A DNA stretch of 64,000 bases, from contig CAWDDC010000004.1 of NCBI GenBank assembly GCA_963801045.1, positions 1 to 64,000 of the forward strand, in the 5' to 3' direction. Source of the stretch: JACCWP01 sp963801045 (lineage in GTDB: Bacteria; Actinomycetota; Actinomycetes; Propionibacteriales; Nocardioidaceae). Below, piece by piece: positions 48,417 to 58,314 of this stretch. The notes beneath the pieces are model-generated. The model made no database searches, had not been told where the DNA came from, and saw nothing but the letters and a program-made list of their open reading frames with translations. The translations under genes and the position numbers were made by a program. Numbering within the stretch: the first letter of the stretch is position 1; each line of letters starts with the position of its first letter.

Positions 48417-49163
48417 ATGTCTGCCCAGCACCGTTCGCCCACACCCCGTCCGATTCGCGCAGCGCCGCTCGGCGCGCTGCTCGGAACCACGCTCGCACTC
48501 ACCCTGGCCGTCTCGATGGTCCCGATCGCCGGCGCCGCCTCGACGTCGGACACCGCTGCCGACGCCGCGCGGATCCCGCAGTCGGTGGCCCGGCCGATCA
48601 GCCAGGCGAAGGCCGCGCTCGACCGCGCGACAGCGCAGGTCCAGACCCACGAGCTCGACCAGGCCACGGCATCCCTCGCCACCGTCCGGCTCAAGGTGGC
48701 CAAGGCGCATCAGGCCGCGCTCGCCCAGATCGGCCTGCCGCCCACCGACCCGGAGAGCGACGACGTGCCGGGTCCGCCGTCTGTGCTCGCCGTCCTTGCC
48801 CTCGAACGTCGGGTGACCATCGCCGTCGCCGGCATGTTCGACGGCGTGCGCCGTCCCGCCGTCATCGACGCGTACCGGCAGACGCTCCTGTCGACCCACC
48901 TGACGCGCGACCGCATGCTCGACCGGATCATCGGGCTGCCGCCGGAGGGCGCGGGCGCCGACTACGCCGACGGCATGGCGGACACGATTCCCGGCTACAC
49001 CTCCGAGGCAGCCGCCGTCTCACAGGCGCTGGCTCAGGCTCAGCTCACGCCGACGGGAGGGGCCGTCCTCCGCCAGGCGCTCGAGCGGGTCCAAGCGGCC
49101 AAGGTGAAGGTCAGGCCCGCGTTCGGCGGTGAGCAGCCGACGGGTCGGGGACGAAGCGCTTGA
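48417..49163 (+). CDS. Secreted helical protein of unknown function
   Basis: 248 residues from ATG 48417 behind AAGGAG. A clear signal peptide ('LGALLGTTLALTLAVSMVP' with 'AGAAS' as a cleavage site) leads to a soluble, alanine-rich helical protein ('VARPISQAKAALDRATAQVQ', 'LRQALERVQAAKVKVRPAFG'). No domain is recognised. It follows the triple-repeat gene by 43 bases, so three exported proteins may be made together. Its last 53 bases overlap the 3' end of the ligase gene on the other strand. Confidence 0.7.
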   Translation: MSAQHRSPTPRPIRAAPLGALLGTTLALTLAVSMVPIAGAASTSDTAADAARIPQSVARPISQAKAALDRATAQVQTHELDQATASLATVRLKVAKAHQAALAQIGLPPTDPESDDVPGPPSVLAVLALERRVTIAVAGMFDGVRRPAVIDAYRQTLLSTHLTRDRMLDRIIGLPPEGAGADYADGMADTIPGYTSEAAAVSQALAQAQLTPTGGAVLRQALERVQAAKVKVRPAFGGEQPTGRGRSA

Positions 49164-50508
49164 GCTTGCCGCTGGCCTGCAGGTCGATGTGGTCGACGGG
49201 GGTCAGCACGACCTGCGGGTCGGCGAGGCCGACCCGGGCGAGTCCGGCCACCAGGTCGCGACGCAGGTCCTCGAGGTCGACCTCGCCGGCAAGGCGGAGC
49301 CGTACGTCGACACCGCGCGAGGTCTGCCGGACCTGGTACTCCGCGACGCCGGTGTGGCGACCCAGCGGTGACCGCAGCACGATCGGGTGGACGGTGAGCC
49401 CGTGCGGGTAGTGCAGGCTCTCGTCGAGGCGACCCTGCACCTCCTCGATCCACGTGTGCGCAGAACCGCACGGGCAGGTGCCGTCGATCACCGTGACCTC
49501 GTCGGTGACCTCGAAGCGGATCAGCGGCAGCAGGTGGTTGAACAGGTTCGTCACGTAGATCTTCGCGGACGGTTCTCCGGCCGGCACCGGCCGACCGGCA
49601 TCGTCCACGGCCTCGACGATGACCAGGTCGTCGTTGAGGTGCAGCCCGCGCCCGCGCAGGCAGGAGTAGCCGAGACACCCGGCCTCCGACGCGATCCACT
49701 GGCTGTGCACCGGCACCCGCCAGGTGGCCTCCAGCCGCGTGCGCACCTCCGGCAGCAGCGCCTCGCCGACGCACCGGATCCGCAGCGGGGCGATCCGCAG
49801 CCGTCCGGCCTCCGCCTCGAAGCTGAGCTGGTGCAGGGCCGAGGGGTAGCCGCGGACGGTGGTCGGTGCGAGAGCGTTCAACCGTTGCACGACCTCGGTC
49901 ATGGGCAGCGTGATCGGGATCCGCTCGATCGTCGCCTCGGGGTTGGAGAACGTCCGCCCCTGCGCGGACGACCCGTGCGAGGGCTTGTCGGCCGCGATCA
50001 TGCCCTCGACCGGGGGTGCGGCGGCGAGGGCGGGATCGTGGCTGCGGTCGTAGGCGTGCCCGCGGGCGATGCTGAGGAAGTACGTCGCCCAGCCCTCCCA
50101 GTCGTACACGTAGACGCCGCGGCGGCCGCTCGAACCACCCGAGGCGATGGCGTGGTGCTCGTCGAACAGGTAGGCGTCGGTGGTGACGCGCTCCAGGTAC
50201 GCGTCGACGTCGCGCAGCCGGAGGCGCGGATCGGTCACGATGCGGTCGAAGTCACCGAGCAGGTCGTCCTTCGTCATCACCGGCAGATCGGCCAGCCGGG
50301 AGGCGGAGAAGGTCGTGACGTCGATGCCGGCCAGGCGGGCGCGGTGCCACGGGGACAGCCGGCGTGCGTGCGCGAGCAGCTGCTGCAGCCGCCGGTCTCG
50401 CTCCGCGCCGATCTGGTCCGCGGACCAGTCCAGCCGGGCGACGTGCGCCGGCAGCTGCGCCATCGCATGGGCGCGGTGGCGCTGCCGCACGGTGTCGTAG
50501 TCGGTCAC
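49111..50508 (-). CDS. Phenylacetate-CoA ligase (PaaK)-like AMP-forming enzyme
   Basis: 465 residues, intact. ANL-type adenylating enzyme of the PaaK / coenzyme F390 synthetase group. Visible: 'LPVMTKDDLLGDFDRIV', the nucleotide loop 'ASGGSSGRRGVYVYD', 'RIRCVGEALLPEVRTRLE', a Cys pair in 'VIDGTCPCGSAHTWIEEV' and the C-terminal 'DLQASGKLKRFV' with the catalytic Lys. The acid substrate is unknown. It stands alone between exported-protein genes and the molybdate transporter; a link to the island is not shown. Confidence 0.8.
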   Translation of the reverse strand: MTDYDTVRQRHRAHAMAQLPAHVARLDWSADQIGAERDRRLQQLLAHARRLSPWHRARLAGIDVTTFSASRLADLPVMTKDDLLGDFDRIVTDPRLRLRDVDAYLERVTTDAYLFDEHHAIASGGSSGRRGVYVYDWEGWATYFLSIARGHAYDRSHDPALAAAPPVEGMIAADKPSHGSSAQGRTFSNPEATIERIPITLPMTEVVQRLNALAPTTVRGYPSALHQLSFEAEAGRLRIAPLRIRCVGEALLPEVRTRLEATWRVPVHSQWIASEAGCLGYSCLRGRGLHLNDDLVIVEAVDDAGRPVPAGEPSAKIYVTNLFNHLLPLIRFEVTDEVTVIDGTCPCGSAHTWIEEVQGRLDESLHYPHGLTVHPIVLRSPLGRHTGVAEYQVRQTSRGVDVRLRLAGEVDLEDLRRDLVAGLARVGLADPQVVLTPVDHIDLQASGKLKRFVPDPSAAHRRTRA

Positions 50509-50540
50509 CCCGGCCTCCTCACCGGCGAGACTAGGTCAGC

Positions 50541-51653
50541 TCAGGCGGGGTAGACCTGCACCTCGGTCGCCTTGACCGACACCCACGCGCTCGCGCCTGG
50601 CACGAGCCCGAGCTCGGCGACGGCCGCGGGCGTCACGTCGGCCAGCACCGGCAGCGGCCCGGTGATCTCGAGCCGCACGACGTCACCGTGCGGGGTCATG
50701 CCGCTGACCTCGCCCTGCCAGACGTTGCGTGGGCTCCCGTGCGGTCGGCTGGCGTACACCGAGACGGCCGAGGGCGCGAAGCAGCAGAAGACCGCACCCT
50801 CCTGCGCGGTCGCCGTGACCAGCTGCACGGGACTGCGGATCGGCGCCCGCGATGTCCTGGCTGACGGTGACGACGTCGCCGGACGAGACACCCCGCGCCA
50901 GGTTGAGCCCGACCAGCGCCGCGACGTGCGGACTGCGCGGGCGCGTGGCCACGTCGGCAGGGCTGCCCTGCTGCTCGACCCGTCCCCGGTCGAGCACCAC
51001 CAGGCTCTCGGCGAGCACCATCGCGTCCAGCGCGTCGTGGGTCACCAGCACGGTCGGCACCCCGACGTCGGCGAGATGACGCCGCAGGAAGGTCCGCAGC
51101 TCGAGCACCGCGCGGACGTCGAGGGCGGCCAGGGGTTCGTCCAGCAGCAGCAGGGCGGGCCGGGCGGCCATCGCGCGGGCGATCGCCACCCGGCGGGCCT
51201 GTCCGCCGGACAGCTCGGACGGCCGCCGGTCGGCGAGCTCGGACAGCGCGGTGCGCTCGAGCCAGCCGTCGGCCTCCCGGCGTGCGTCCGGGCGGCTGAC
51301 TCCTCGGCTGCGCGGCCCGAAGGCCACCTGGTCGCGTACCCGCAGGTGCGGGAACAGCAGCGACTCCTGCGGCACCAGCCCGATCCCGCGCGCCTGGGCC
51401 GGCAGCCGGATCCGCCTCGGCGGGATCCTCGACCAGCCGGTCGCCGAGGCGGACGAAGCCTCCCGCGAGCGGGTGCAGGCCGGCGAGCACGCGCAGCAGC
51501 GTGCTCTTGCCGGCGCCGTTCGGCCCCAGCACGGCGAGGACCTGTCCCGCGCCGACGTCGAGTCGCACGTCCACCCGGAACGCACCGGCGGTGGCCACGA
51601 CGTGGGCGGCGAGCCCGCCGACGGGCTGCGTGCCCCGGCTCGGTGTCGCTCAC
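50541..51653 (-). CDS. modC: Molybdate-type ABC transporter ATPase
   Basis: About 370 residues from GTG 51653, overlapping the permease stop (GTGA). Walker A 'LGPNGAGKSTLLRVLAG', Q-loop 'LVPQESLLFPHLRVRDQVAF', signature 'ELSGGQARRVAIARAM', Walker B 'LLLLDEPLAALDVRA', and a C-terminal TOBE-like domain ('GEVSGMTPHGDVVRLEITGP'). Frame changes lie near 51415 and 50850. Together with the two genes upstream it forms a modABC-type operon. Confidence 0.85.
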
Positions 51654-52480
51654 CCGACGACGCCGGTCATCCAGCGCTCGCGCAGCAGCGCCAGGATGCT
51701 CACGCTCACGACCAGCAGCACGAGGCTGAGCAGGATGGCGGCGTCGAAGTCGGCGTTGCGCTCGGCGTAGATCGCCAACGGCATCGTGCGGGTCGTCCCC
51801 GGGTAGCTGCCGTTGAAGGTGATGGTGGCGCCGAACTCGCCGAGCGCCCGCGCCCAGGCGAGCACCGCCCCGGACACCACGCCCGGCAGGGCCAGCGGCA
51901 GCGTCACCCGGTGGAAGATCTGCCAGCGGCTCGCCCCGAACGTCGCGGCCAGGTCGTCGAAGCGGGCGTCGGCCGAGCGCAGCGCACCCTCGACCGCCAG
52001 CACCAGGAAGGGCATCGCGACGAACGACTGCGCCACGACGACGCCGAGCGTGGTGAACGGGAGCCGGAACCCGAACGTCTCGTCGAGCCAGCCGCCGGCG
52101 ATGCCGGTGCGCCCGAACGCGGTCAGCAGCGCGACGCCTCCGACGACCGGCGGCAGCACCAGCGGCACGATGATCAGCGCCCGCAGCGCGCGCCGGCCCG
52201 GGAACGCCGAGCGCGCCAGCAGCCAGGCCAGCGGGATGCCCAGCACCAGGCAGACCAGCATGCTGGCGGTGGCGGTCAACAGGCTGAGGCGCAGCGCCTC
52301 GCCGACCGCGGGGTCGCTGATCCGCTCGGGCAGGGTCGACCACGGTGCGCGTACGAGCAGTCCGGCCAGCGGCAGCACCAGCAGCAGCAGCCCGAGGAAC
52401 GCCGGGGCCAGCAGCTGCCAGGGCAGCCGCCCGGTCGCCGAGCCGACGTCTGCCGGCCGGCGATCGCGCACCGACGTCAT
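51650..52480 (-). CDS. modB: Molybdate-type ABC transporter permease
   Basis: 276 residues, intact, from ATG 52480, overlapping the binding-protein stop (ATGA). Five or six helices with the conserved cytoplasmic loop 'DDLAATFGASRWQIFHRVTL' and 'ARALGEFGATITFNGSYPG', typical of ModB/CysT permeases. Confidence 0.9.
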   Translation of the reverse strand: MTSVRDRRPADVGSATGRLPWQLLAPAFLGLLLLVLPLAGLLVRAPWSTLPERISDPAVGEALRLSLLTATASMLVCLVLGIPLAWLLARSAFPGRRALRALIIVPLVLPPVVGGVALLTAFGRTGIAGGWLDETFGFRLPFTTLGVVVAQSFVAMPFLVLAVEGALRSADARFDDLAATFGASRWQIFHRVTLPLALPGVVSGAVLAWARALGEFGATITFNGSYPGTTRTMPLAIYAERNADFDAAILLSLVLLVVSVSILALLRERWMTGVVG

Positions 52481-53295
52481 GGAGCCGGCAGGAACCCGTA
52501 GCTCTGCAGCACCTGCTGCCCCTCGTCGGAGGTGACCAGGTCGACCCAGGCCTGTGCGTCCTCGGGGTCCTCGGCGTCGGACAGCACGGCGATCACGTCG
52601 GAGTTGAGCACCTGGTCGGCCTCGGGGACCTCGACCACGTGCACGTCGTCGCCGGCGGCCTGGGCGTCGCTGACATAGACCAGGCCGGCGTCGACCTCGC
52701 CCTCGGTCGACCTTGCCGAGCGTGTCGCGCACGTTGTCCTCCTCGGTCACCGGGTCGGCGGTCACGCCGACGATAGTCGAGCAGCTTCTCGGTCGCCGCG
52801 CCGCACGGCGCGTCGGGGACGCAGACGGCGAAGTCGACGTCGGGGTTGTCGAGGTCGGCGATGGTCTGGATGTCGGCGGGGTTGTCGGCAGGAGTGACGA
52901 GCGACAGCTGGTTCTGCGCGAAGCCGACCGGGTCGCCGTCGGTGAGGTCCTCGTCGACCACGCTCTGCATGGTGTCCTCGTCGGCAGTGGCCAGCACGTC
53001 GGCCGGGGCGCCCTGGACCACCTGCTCGGCCAGCGTGCTGGACGAGTCGAACGACAGCTCGACGTCGACGTCGTCGTGGTCGGACTCGTAGGTCTTCTCG
53101 AGCTCCCCGAACGCGTCGGTCAGCGACGAGGCTGCCAGCACCGTCAGCGTGCTGCCACCGTCCTCGCTGCTGTCACTCCCCCCGTCGTCGCCGTCGTCCC
53201 CGCAGCCGGCGAGCAACGAGGGCGGCAGCCGCCAGCACGATCGCGGTACGGGTCAGCCGGCCGGTGGTGGACCTGGTGGGTCGGCGTGCCAGCAT
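52477..53295 (-). CDS. modA: Molybdate-binding lipoprotein, frame-broken
   Basis: About 273 residues from ATG 53295. A signal peptide ('RTAIVLAAAALVAGCGDD' after repair near 53215) ends at a lipobox cysteine. The mature part has the ModA order: 'LTVLAASSLTDAFGELEKTY', 'SFDSSSTLAEQVVQGAPADV', 'FAQNQLSLVTPADN', 'VDAGLVYVSDAQAAGDDV', ending 'DEGQQVLQSYGFLPAP'. Frame changes lie near 52775 and 52710. It is the first gene of the operon. Tungstate is an alternative ligand. Confidence 0.85.
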
Positions 53296-53394
53296 GGCGG
53301 CACGCTAGGCGAAGATGCGGCACTCGTCACACGGGACCCCCTGGCAGACACGGCGCACAATGGGCTGTTAGAGCCGTATCTGCGCCCGCAGGTG

Positions 53395-53907
53395 TCAGCC
53401 CGCCGAGGCGCGCACCACCGTGAACCGGGCACTCTCCCGGAGGCTCTGGCCGACCACGCAGTAGCGCTCCGTGGAGCGGGCCAGCCGCTCCAGGGTGGCG
53501 TCATCGGCGTCGCTGTCGATCTCGACGGTGACCACCACGTCCTGGACGCCGACCGGCACCTGCCGGTCCAGGCCGAGGGTGCCGCGGGCGTCGAACACGC
53601 CGTCCACGCGCAGGCTCGCCGAGCGGACGGTCAGCCCCATGGCGGTGGCGACGCTCCGCAGGGTCACGCCGGCGCAGGCGAGCAACGCCTGCAGCAGCAT
53701 GTCGCCGGAGCACGCGTCGGCATCGTCACCGCCGGTGGCCGGGTGCAGCCCGGCCCGGACCGGACCCGCCCACCCCTCCACGGTGCAGGTGACGCCGGCG
53801 GCGCGGAAGTCGCCGGTGGCCGCCGAGGGGGTGCGCGCGGCTGCCGGGTCGGACCGGTACCGCTCCTTCAGAGGTGCCTGCCGCTCGCGCAGGCTCAGCG
53901 TGTCCAT
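53395..53907 (-). CDS. OsmC-family protein
   Basis: 170 residues from ATG 53907. The two redox cysteines of OsmC/Ohr peroxidases are in place: 'ALLACAGVTLRSVATAMGL' and 'STERYCVVGQSLRESARFTV'. Such proteins reduce organic peroxides. It lies downstream of the VOC gene on the same strand and 99 bases upstream of modA. Confidence 0.85.
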   Translation of the reverse strand: MDTLSLRERQAPLKERYRSDPAAARTPSAATGDFRAAGVTCTVEGWAGPVRAGLHPATGGDDADACSGDMLLQALLACAGVTLRSVATAMGLTVRSASLRVDGVFDARGTLGLDRQVPVGVQDVVVTVEIDSDADDATLERLARSTERYCVVGQSLRESARFTVVRASAG

Positions 53908-53939
53908 GGCTGATGGTGCACCCTCCCGGGTCACGCCGG

Positions 53940-54325
53940 TCACCGCACCTGCGTCGTCGGTGCGTGTACCTGCCGGTCGACAGGTCGAGCAGGACGAGCA
54001 CGTTGTCGAACGGGTCGGCCACGACGACGACGGTGCCGACGGGGATGTCGAACGGTTCGGTGACCACCCGGCCTCCGGCAGCGACGACGGCCTCCGCCGC
54101 CTCGGCGGCCGAGTCCACCAACCAGCTGGGTGCGTAGCCGAGCCGGGTCGTGAGGACGATCTCGGCAGTGCCGTCCGGGAGCGCGAGGCCGACCTGCTCG
54201 ATGGCGTCGTTGCGCCACAGCAGCCGGTGCCCCAGGGCGTCGCGATAGAACCGCAGTCCGTCGTCGAGGTCGGGAACCGGGATGGTGACGGCGTCGATCG
54301 TGCGCAGCAGTGGCGAGGTTCGCAT
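53940..54325 (-). CDS. VOC (glyoxalase/bleomycin resistance)-family protein
   Basis: About 128 residues from ATG 54325. Pattern: 'RTIDAVTIPVPDLDDGLRFY', 'ALGHRLLWRN', 'VVVADPFDNVLVLLDLS'. The last Glu-like metal position is not evident. A frame change near 53980 probably sets the stop at 53940. Divergent from the LacI gene at 54354, with only 28 bases between the starts. Function not assignable. Confidence 0.75.
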
Positions 54326-54353
54326 CGGGTCAGCCTGGCCTACGCTGACGAAC

Positions 54354-55445
54354 GTGACTGCTGGAGAGCCCGTCCGGCCGCCGGGGACAGCACGGGATCC
54401 GTCCACCCGGCGCCGCTCGGTGAGCATCCGGGACGTCGCCGCAGCGGCCGGTGTCTCCGTGGCCACCGTGTCCCGTGCGCTGAACTCTCCGGCCGGCAGC
54501 GTCAAGATCCGGCCCGAGACCCGCCAGCGCGTGATCGACACGAGCGAGGAGCTCGGCTACCGCCCCAACGACCTGGCCCGGGCCCTGCTGCAGCAGCGCA
54601 CCTCCGTGATCGGCCTGGTGATCCCGGACATCTCCAACCCGTACTACCCCGGCCTCGTCCGCGGCGTCGACGACATCGCCTCCACGGCGGGCTACCGGAT
54701 CGTGCTGTGCAACACCGACCGCGCGACCGCCAAGGTCAACGGCTACCTCAACACCCTGGTCAACAGCAGGGTGGACGGCGTGATCATCGCCGGCGGCGGC
54801 ACCGAGACCGTCATCGACACCCGGGTGCTGCGCCAGTACCAGACCAAGGTCGTGCTGGTGGGCCGGCACGACCTCCCGCACCCGTCGGTCCAGATCGACA
54901 ACGTGGCGGCTGGCGCGCAGGTGACCGACCACCTGCTCGACCTCGGACACCGGCGGATCGCCTTCGTCACCGGTCCGGGCTCGTCGCACACCGTCCAGGA
55001 CCGGCTGGACGGTTATCGCCGCGCGTGCTCTGCCCGTGGCATCGACCCGGCGGCGGACCTGGTGTTCGAGGGCGGCTTCGACGAGGAGTCCGGCTACCAG
55101 GGCGCGCGGGCGGTCGTGCGGCACGCATCGCGCCCGACCGCGGTCATCGCCGCCAACGACCGGATCGCGCTCGGCGTGCTCGCCGCGCTCAGCGACGAGG
55201 GTGTCGAGGTGCCGACGAAGATGTCGGTCACCGGGTTCGACGACGTGTCGTTCTCGTCCTACCTGCGGCCACGGCTGACCACGGTCTCCATCCCCACCTA
55301 CGACATGGGCGCCTCGGCCGCCGCGCTGCTGCTCGACCAGCTGCGTGGGCCGCGGGCGGAGGACCCCGAGCACGACGCGCACGACGAGGTGGTGGTGCTC
55401 CCCACCGAGCTGGTGGTGCGGGGCAGCTCCGCGCGGTGCCCGTGA
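54354..55445 (+). CDS. LacI-family regulator of the sugar-acid-like operon
   Basis: 363 residues from GTG 54354. The TACGCT hexamer ends six bases upstream, which suggests a leaderless mRNA. Helix-turn-helix 'VSIRDVAAAAGVSVATVSRA', hinge 'PNDLARALLQQRTSVIGLVI', sensor domain 'SNPYYPGLVRGVDDIASTAG' and 'VTGFDDVSFSSYLRPRLTTV'. It is convergent with the five-gene operon (18 bases from the permease stop), whose promoter has a matching LacI-type palindrome. Probable local repressor. Confidence 0.88.
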   Translation: MTAGEPVRPPGTARDPSTRRRSVSIRDVAAAAGVSVATVSRALNSPAGSVKIRPETRQRVIDTSEELGYRPNDLARALLQQRTSVIGLVIPDISNPYYPGLVRGVDDIASTAGYRIVLCNTDRATAKVNGYLNTLVNSRVDGVIIAGGGTETVIDTRVLRQYQTKVVLVGRHDLPHPSVQIDNVAAGAQVTDHLLDLGHRRIAFVTGPGSSHTVQDRLDGYRRACSARGIDPAADLVFEGGFDEESGYQGARAVVRHASRPTAVIAANDRIALGVLAALSDEGVEVPTKMSVTGFDDVSFSSYLRPRLTTVSIPTYDMGASAAALLLDQLRGPRAEDPEHDAHDEVVVLPTELVVRGSSARCP

Positions 55446-55462
55446 CCGTCAGCCCGTGACCG

Positions 55463-57115
55463 TCAGCCGATCACCATCCACGCCAGCGGCCCGACCGCCA
55501 TCGCCGCCACGATGATGATGAACAGGGTGAGGAACGTCAGGCTCCACGGCACCGTGCGGCGGAACAGCTCGCCCTCCTTGCCCGCCATGCCGACCGCGGC
55601 GGCCGCCATCGCGAGGTTCTGCGGGCTGATCAGCTTGCCGAGCGCCCCGGCCTCGCTGTTGGCGGCAGCGAGCAGGTAGGGGCTGACGCCGATCTCGTGC
55701 GCCGTCGACACCTGCACGGCACCGAACAGCGCGTTGGAGGACGTGTCCGAACCGGTGGCGGCGACGCCGAGCCAGCCCAGCACCGGCGACAGCACGATGA
55801 ACACGTTGCCGGTCTGCGCGAGCATCGCGCCGATGGTCACGGCCTGACCGGAGTAGTTGAGGACGTAGGCGAACGCGAGCACCAGCGTCACCGTCATGGC
55901 GGCGAAGCGGATCTGGGTGGCGGCCTCGCCGTACTGCTGCACGGCAGCCCGCGGTGTCAGCCTCAGCACGAACAGGCTGATCACACCGGTCACCAGCAGC
56001 ACCGTGCCGGTGGCGCTGATCCAGTCGATGCTGTACTCGGTGAGCTGCAGTGGCTCACCGGACGTCGCCCCCAGCACGTGGATGCCCGGCCAGGTGAAGA
56101 CCGTCGTGAACTGGTCGCACCACCGTTGCACCGGGCCTTCGATCGACACCAGGGCCAGCAGCACGGTGAGGATCGTGTACGGCGCGAAGGCCCGCATCTT
56201 GTCGCCGCGGGTGGGTGGCGTCTCGTCGTCGGCCTCGGCCTCGCCGCCGGAGGTGCCGCCAGACCCGGCCGGCTGCAGCAGCCTGGCCGGCGCCTCGGAC
56301 GTGGCCGGCGACCAGACCCGCAGCAGCACGACGGCTGCCAACGTCGCCAGCAGCGCACCGATCAGGTCGGCGAGCTGGAAGGCGATGAAGTTGGACGTGA
56401 CGTACTGCCCGATGCCGAATCCGAACCCGGTCGCGAACGCCACCGGCCAGAGCTCGCGCAGGCAGCGCCACCCGTCCAGCACGACCAGCAGGCCGAACGG
56501 CACGAAGAACGCGAGGATCGCGGACTGCCGTCCGACCATCTCGCCGAGCTGCTCGGTCGGGAGCCCGGTCGCCTTGCTCAGCGCGAAGATCGGGTTGCCG
56601 ACCGACCCGAAGGCCGTGCCCGCCGCGTCCGCGAACAGGGCCACCGTCGCGGCCCGGATGGGCGCGAATCCGAGCGCCATCAAGATGGCGGCGACGACCA
56701 CGATGGGTGCGCCGAACCCGGCCATCGCCTCCAGCAGCGAGCCGAAGCAGAACGCGATCAGCAGCGCCTGGATCCGGTAGTCCTCGGAGACGCCCATGAA
56801 CGTCTGCCGGATCGTGGTGAGGTAGCCCGACTTCTCGATCAGGCGGTTGATCCAGACTGCGTTGAGCATGATCCAGACGATCGGGAACAGCCCGAAGGCC
56901 GCGCCCTCGGCCGCTCCGCTGATGGCCATGCTGGCGGGCAGGTCGAAAGCCACGACCGCGACCACCAGCGCGGCGAGCAGGCTCCAGGCCGCGGCCTGGT
57001 AGGCCCGCATCCGGAACACGCCGAGCAGCACGAGCAACACGATGATCGGCAGGGCCGCGACCGTCCCGGAGAGCGCGAGGGAGTCCGAGAGCGGAGCAAG
57101 GATTTGCTGATGCAT
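55463..57115 (-). CDS. L-lactate permease (LctP)-family transporter
   Basis: 550 residues from ATG 57115, six bases after AGGAAG; GTG 57121 is less likely. It has 13-14 helices and family segments 'EAMAGFGAPIVVVAAILMAL', 'SVGNPIFALSKATGLPTEQL', 'GWLGVAATGSDTSSNALFGA' and 'SEAGALGKLISPQNLAMAAA'. LctP proteins carry lactate, glycolate and related hydroxy acids with protons. Last gene of the operon; it points to a small hydroxy acid as substrate or product. Confidence 0.9.
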   Translation of the reverse strand: MHQQILAPLSDSLALSGTVAALPIIVLLVLLGVFRMRAYQAAAWSLLAALVVAVVAFDLPASMAISGAAEGAAFGLFPIVWIMLNAVWINRLIEKSGYLTTIRQTFMGVSEDYRIQALLIAFCFGSLLEAMAGFGAPIVVVAAILMALGFAPIRAATVALFADAAGTAFGSVGNPIFALSKATGLPTEQLGEMVGRQSAILAFFVPFGLLVVLDGWRCLRELWPVAFATGFGFGIGQYVTSNFIAFQLADLIGALLATLAAVVLLRVWSPATSEAPARLLQPAGSGGTSGGEAEADDETPPTRGDKMRAFAPYTILTVLLALVSIEGPVQRWCDQFTTVFTWPGIHVLGATSGEPLQLTEYSIDWISATGTVLLVTGVISLFVLRLTPRAAVQQYGEAATQIRFAAMTVTLVLAFAYVLNYSGQAVTIGAMLAQTGNVFIVLSPVLGWLGVAATGSDTSSNALFGAVQVSTAHEIGVSPYLLAAANSEAGALGKLISPQNLAMAAAAVGMAGKEGELFRRTVPWSLTFLTLFIIIVAAMAVGPLAWMVIG

Positions 57116-57170
57116 TGCCACTTCCTAGGGACGGGTGTCGGCGGCCGTCGGTGCGGACGGCGGGCCGGGA

Positions 57171-58280
57171 TCAGGGGACGATGACGGCCTTCAGCGGGTC
57201 GCCCTCGCGGGAACGGATCACCCGGAACGCCTCGGCGATGTCGTCGAGCGGGAAGTAGTGCGTGACGAGATCCTTGGCGTGCAGGTCGTTGTTGGCCGAC
57301 AGCGCCACGGCCCGCTCCACGTTGTTGCCGCCCTCGCCGCGGGACGTGAACAGCGTGATGTCCTTGCGGACGGCCTGGCTGAGGTCGAGCTCGACCTTGC
57401 CCGGGTAGAACGCGACGAGCAGGATCTTGCCGCCGCGCTTGGTGGACTCGATGCACTGCTGGGGGGTGTCGACGCCGCCGGACGCCTCGATGGTCAGGTC
57501 CGAGCCCTCGCCGTCGGTCAGCTCGAGGATCGTCTTGACGACGTCGGTCTCCTTCGCGTTGATGATGTTGTCCACGCCGAGCTTGCGGCCGAGCTCCAGC
57601 CGCGAGTCCCGGGTGCCGACGAGGTTGACCTGGCTGGCGCCCATCAGCCGGCAGATCTGCGCGGTCATCAGGCCGACCGCGCCGGGGCCGAAGATCGTGA
57701 CGCTCTGGCCGGCGACGTAGCCGCCGGCGACGTCGAGCCCGTACAGGCCGGTGCCTGCCGTCGTGATCAGCACGGCGTCCTCGGCGCTGAGGTGGTCCGG
57801 CAGCTTGTACAGCGCCGCCACGTGGTGCACGGCGTACTCCGCGAAGCCGCCGTTGGCCGTCATGCCGGTCGCGCGGTGGCCCTTCGCGGGGTTGCCGTAG
57901 TTGAGGCAGGCGGTGTACTTGCCGGTCACGCAGTTGGCGCACCGGCCGCAGCCGCGGTGGGCCTCGATGCACACCCGGTCGCCGGGAGCGAACTCGTCGA
58001 CGCTGTCGCCGGTCGCGACGACGGTGCCGGTCCACTCGTGTCCGGGCGTGTACTCGCCGAACGGCGGCGTCAGGGGGAAGTGGCCGTCGAGGATCTTGAG
58101 GTCGGTCCCGCAGGCACCGCACATGGCGATCCGCACCAGCACCTCGTCCACACCCGGCACGGGGACCTCGCTGTCGACGACCCGCATGTCACCGGGCCCG
58201 AACAGCACGGCTGCGCGCATCGACGTGGGGATCTGGTCGGGGACCTCGGGGAATGCGGTGGCCAGCTGTGTCTGGCTCAT
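57171..58280 (-). CDS. Zinc-dependent medium-chain alcohol dehydrogenase
   Basis: 369 residues from ATG 58280, behind GAGG. Catalytic zinc ligands in 'MCGACGTDLK' and 'PGHEWTG', structural zinc cysteines in 'CGRCANCVTGKYTAC', nucleotide motif 'IFGPGAVGLMTAQICRLMGA'. It resembles polyol and threonine-type dehydrogenases. It follows the Tm-1-like gene by 34 bases. Confidence 0.88.
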   Translation of the reverse strand: MSQTQLATAFPEVPDQIPTSMRAAVLFGPGDMRVVDSEVPVPGVDEVLVRIAMCGACGTDLKILDGHFPLTPPFGEYTPGHEWTGTVVATGDSVDEFAPGDRVCIEAHRGCGRCANCVTGKYTACLNYGNPAKGHRATGMTANGGFAEYAVHHVAALYKLPDHLSAEDAVLITTAGTGLYGLDVAGGYVAGQSVTIFGPGAVGLMTAQICRLMGASQVNLVGTRDSRLELGRKLGVDNIINAKETDVVKTILELTDGEGSDLTIEASGGVDTPQQCIESTKRGGKILLVAFYPGKVELDLSQAVRKDITLFTSRGEGGNNVERAVALSANNDLHAKDLVTHYFPLDDIAEAFRVIRSREGDPLKAVIVP

Positions 58281-58314
58281 CGTCGAACCTCTTCTCTTCG
58301 TCCGGGTGCGGGGG